Source of the DNA: Verrucomicrobiia bacterium
GTDB lineage: Bacteria > Verrucomicrobiota > Verrucomicrobiia > Verrucomicrobiales > Akkermansiaceae
DNA length: 32,953 nucleotides
NCBI GenBank assembly: GCA_030431475.1
Contig: JAUIJD010000052.1
Location: 1 to 32,953, forward strand
Direction: 5' to 3'
The position numbers and the translations under genes were made by a program. Shown here piece by piece: positions 32,831 through 32,953 of the stretch; position 1 is the first letter of the stretch, and each line of letters starts with the position of its first letter. The notes beneath the pieces are model-generated. The model saw only the letters and a list, made by a program, of their open reading frames with translations, had not been told where the DNA came from and ran no database searches.

Positions 32831-32953
32831 GCAGCCTGTCGGACTTAGGACAGCGACAAATCCGTTTCGCGCTGGCATGATCCGCGCATGGCCGCCCGGT
32901 TCGTCAACGTTGACCACGACACCCCGCTTCTTCTTCCGCCCGACCTTCGCGAC
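32831..32953 (+). mobile_element. Left end of an IS1182-like insertion sequence, truncated by the window
   Basis: The sequence from about 32831 (GCAGCCTGTCGGACTTAGG) resembles the terminal inverted repeats of IS1182-family elements as I remember them, and it leads within 60 bases to the N-terminus of a transposase. The exact outer boundary is uncertain by a few bases, and the opposite end and target duplication lie outside the window. The element abuts the Shine-Dalgarno of the acyltransferase gene on the other strand. Confidence 0.65.
32888..32953 (+). CDS. IS1182-family transposase, N-terminal fragment
   Basis: The first 22 residues only: MAARFVNVDHDTPLLLPPDL and two more. The pattern of a short basic start followed by D-x-x-x-x-LLPPxL is that of the DUF772-type N-terminus of IS1182/IS5-like DDE transposases. 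The gene runs off the right edge, so the catalytic domain cannot be seen and it is unknown whether the copy is intact. Confidence 0.7.
   Translation, partial: MAARFVNVDHDTPLLLPPDLRD

Overview
The window reads as chromosomal DNA of a GC-rich Verrucomicrobiota bacterium, most like the Verrucomicrobiaceae relatives Luteolibacter and Haloferula. The phylum call is inference. It rests on a DUF1552 protein with the HxxSHH motif, a thioredoxin-fold/SHD1 protein, several very large Sec-exported proteins carrying DxDGDG calcium-binding repeats, and many starts with no Shine-Dalgarno sequence. No rRNA, tRNA or CRISPR was recognised.

Layout. 1-7940 is mostly housekeeping: the 3' end of a DUF1552 gene; a minus-strand pair of a Nudix RNA pyrophosphohydrolase and an O-antigen-ligase-like membrane protein; a small exported protein; an AsmA-like membrane-anchored protein; SufT; UDP-glucose 6-dehydrogenase; and an RsmB-type rRNA methyltransferase ending in a clear terminator. 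7971-20690 is a block of three consecutive plus-strand genes for exported proteins of 1795, 1104 and 1223 residues. They have no recognisable enzyme domain. The first two share an upstream motif, TGACAATCCC-N13-GGTTGGGG. The block ends at a 162-bp element bounded by perfect 34-bp inverted repeats.

20977-24895 holds a 39-residue membrane peptide, a translationally coupled thioredoxin-fold/membrane-protein pair, and rpsO-pnp with several hairpins in the intergenic leader. 25244-30611 is an accessory-looking locus on the minus strand. A 1389-residue exported alpha/beta-hydrolase gene overlaps a lipoprotein gene of visibly lower GC by ATGA. Beyond the lipoprotein lies a detached second copy of the hydrolase's C-terminal coding segment. 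30939-32818 is an ATGA-coupled acyltransferase/TrkA-C membrane protein pair. Its 5' side is cut by the left end of an IS1182-like element that runs off the window.

How the parts fit. RppH, PNPase and S15 belong to RNA turnover and translation. Ugd, the ligase-like protein and the AsmA-like protein belong to envelope polysaccharide and envelope maintenance. The two candidates for something undescribed are the three-gene giant exported protein block with its shared upstream motif, and the hydrolase/lipoprotein/orphan-tip locus, whose layout resembles a secreted lipase effector with a lipoprotein immunity partner. Both functional readings are inference from layout and motifs; no database search was possible.
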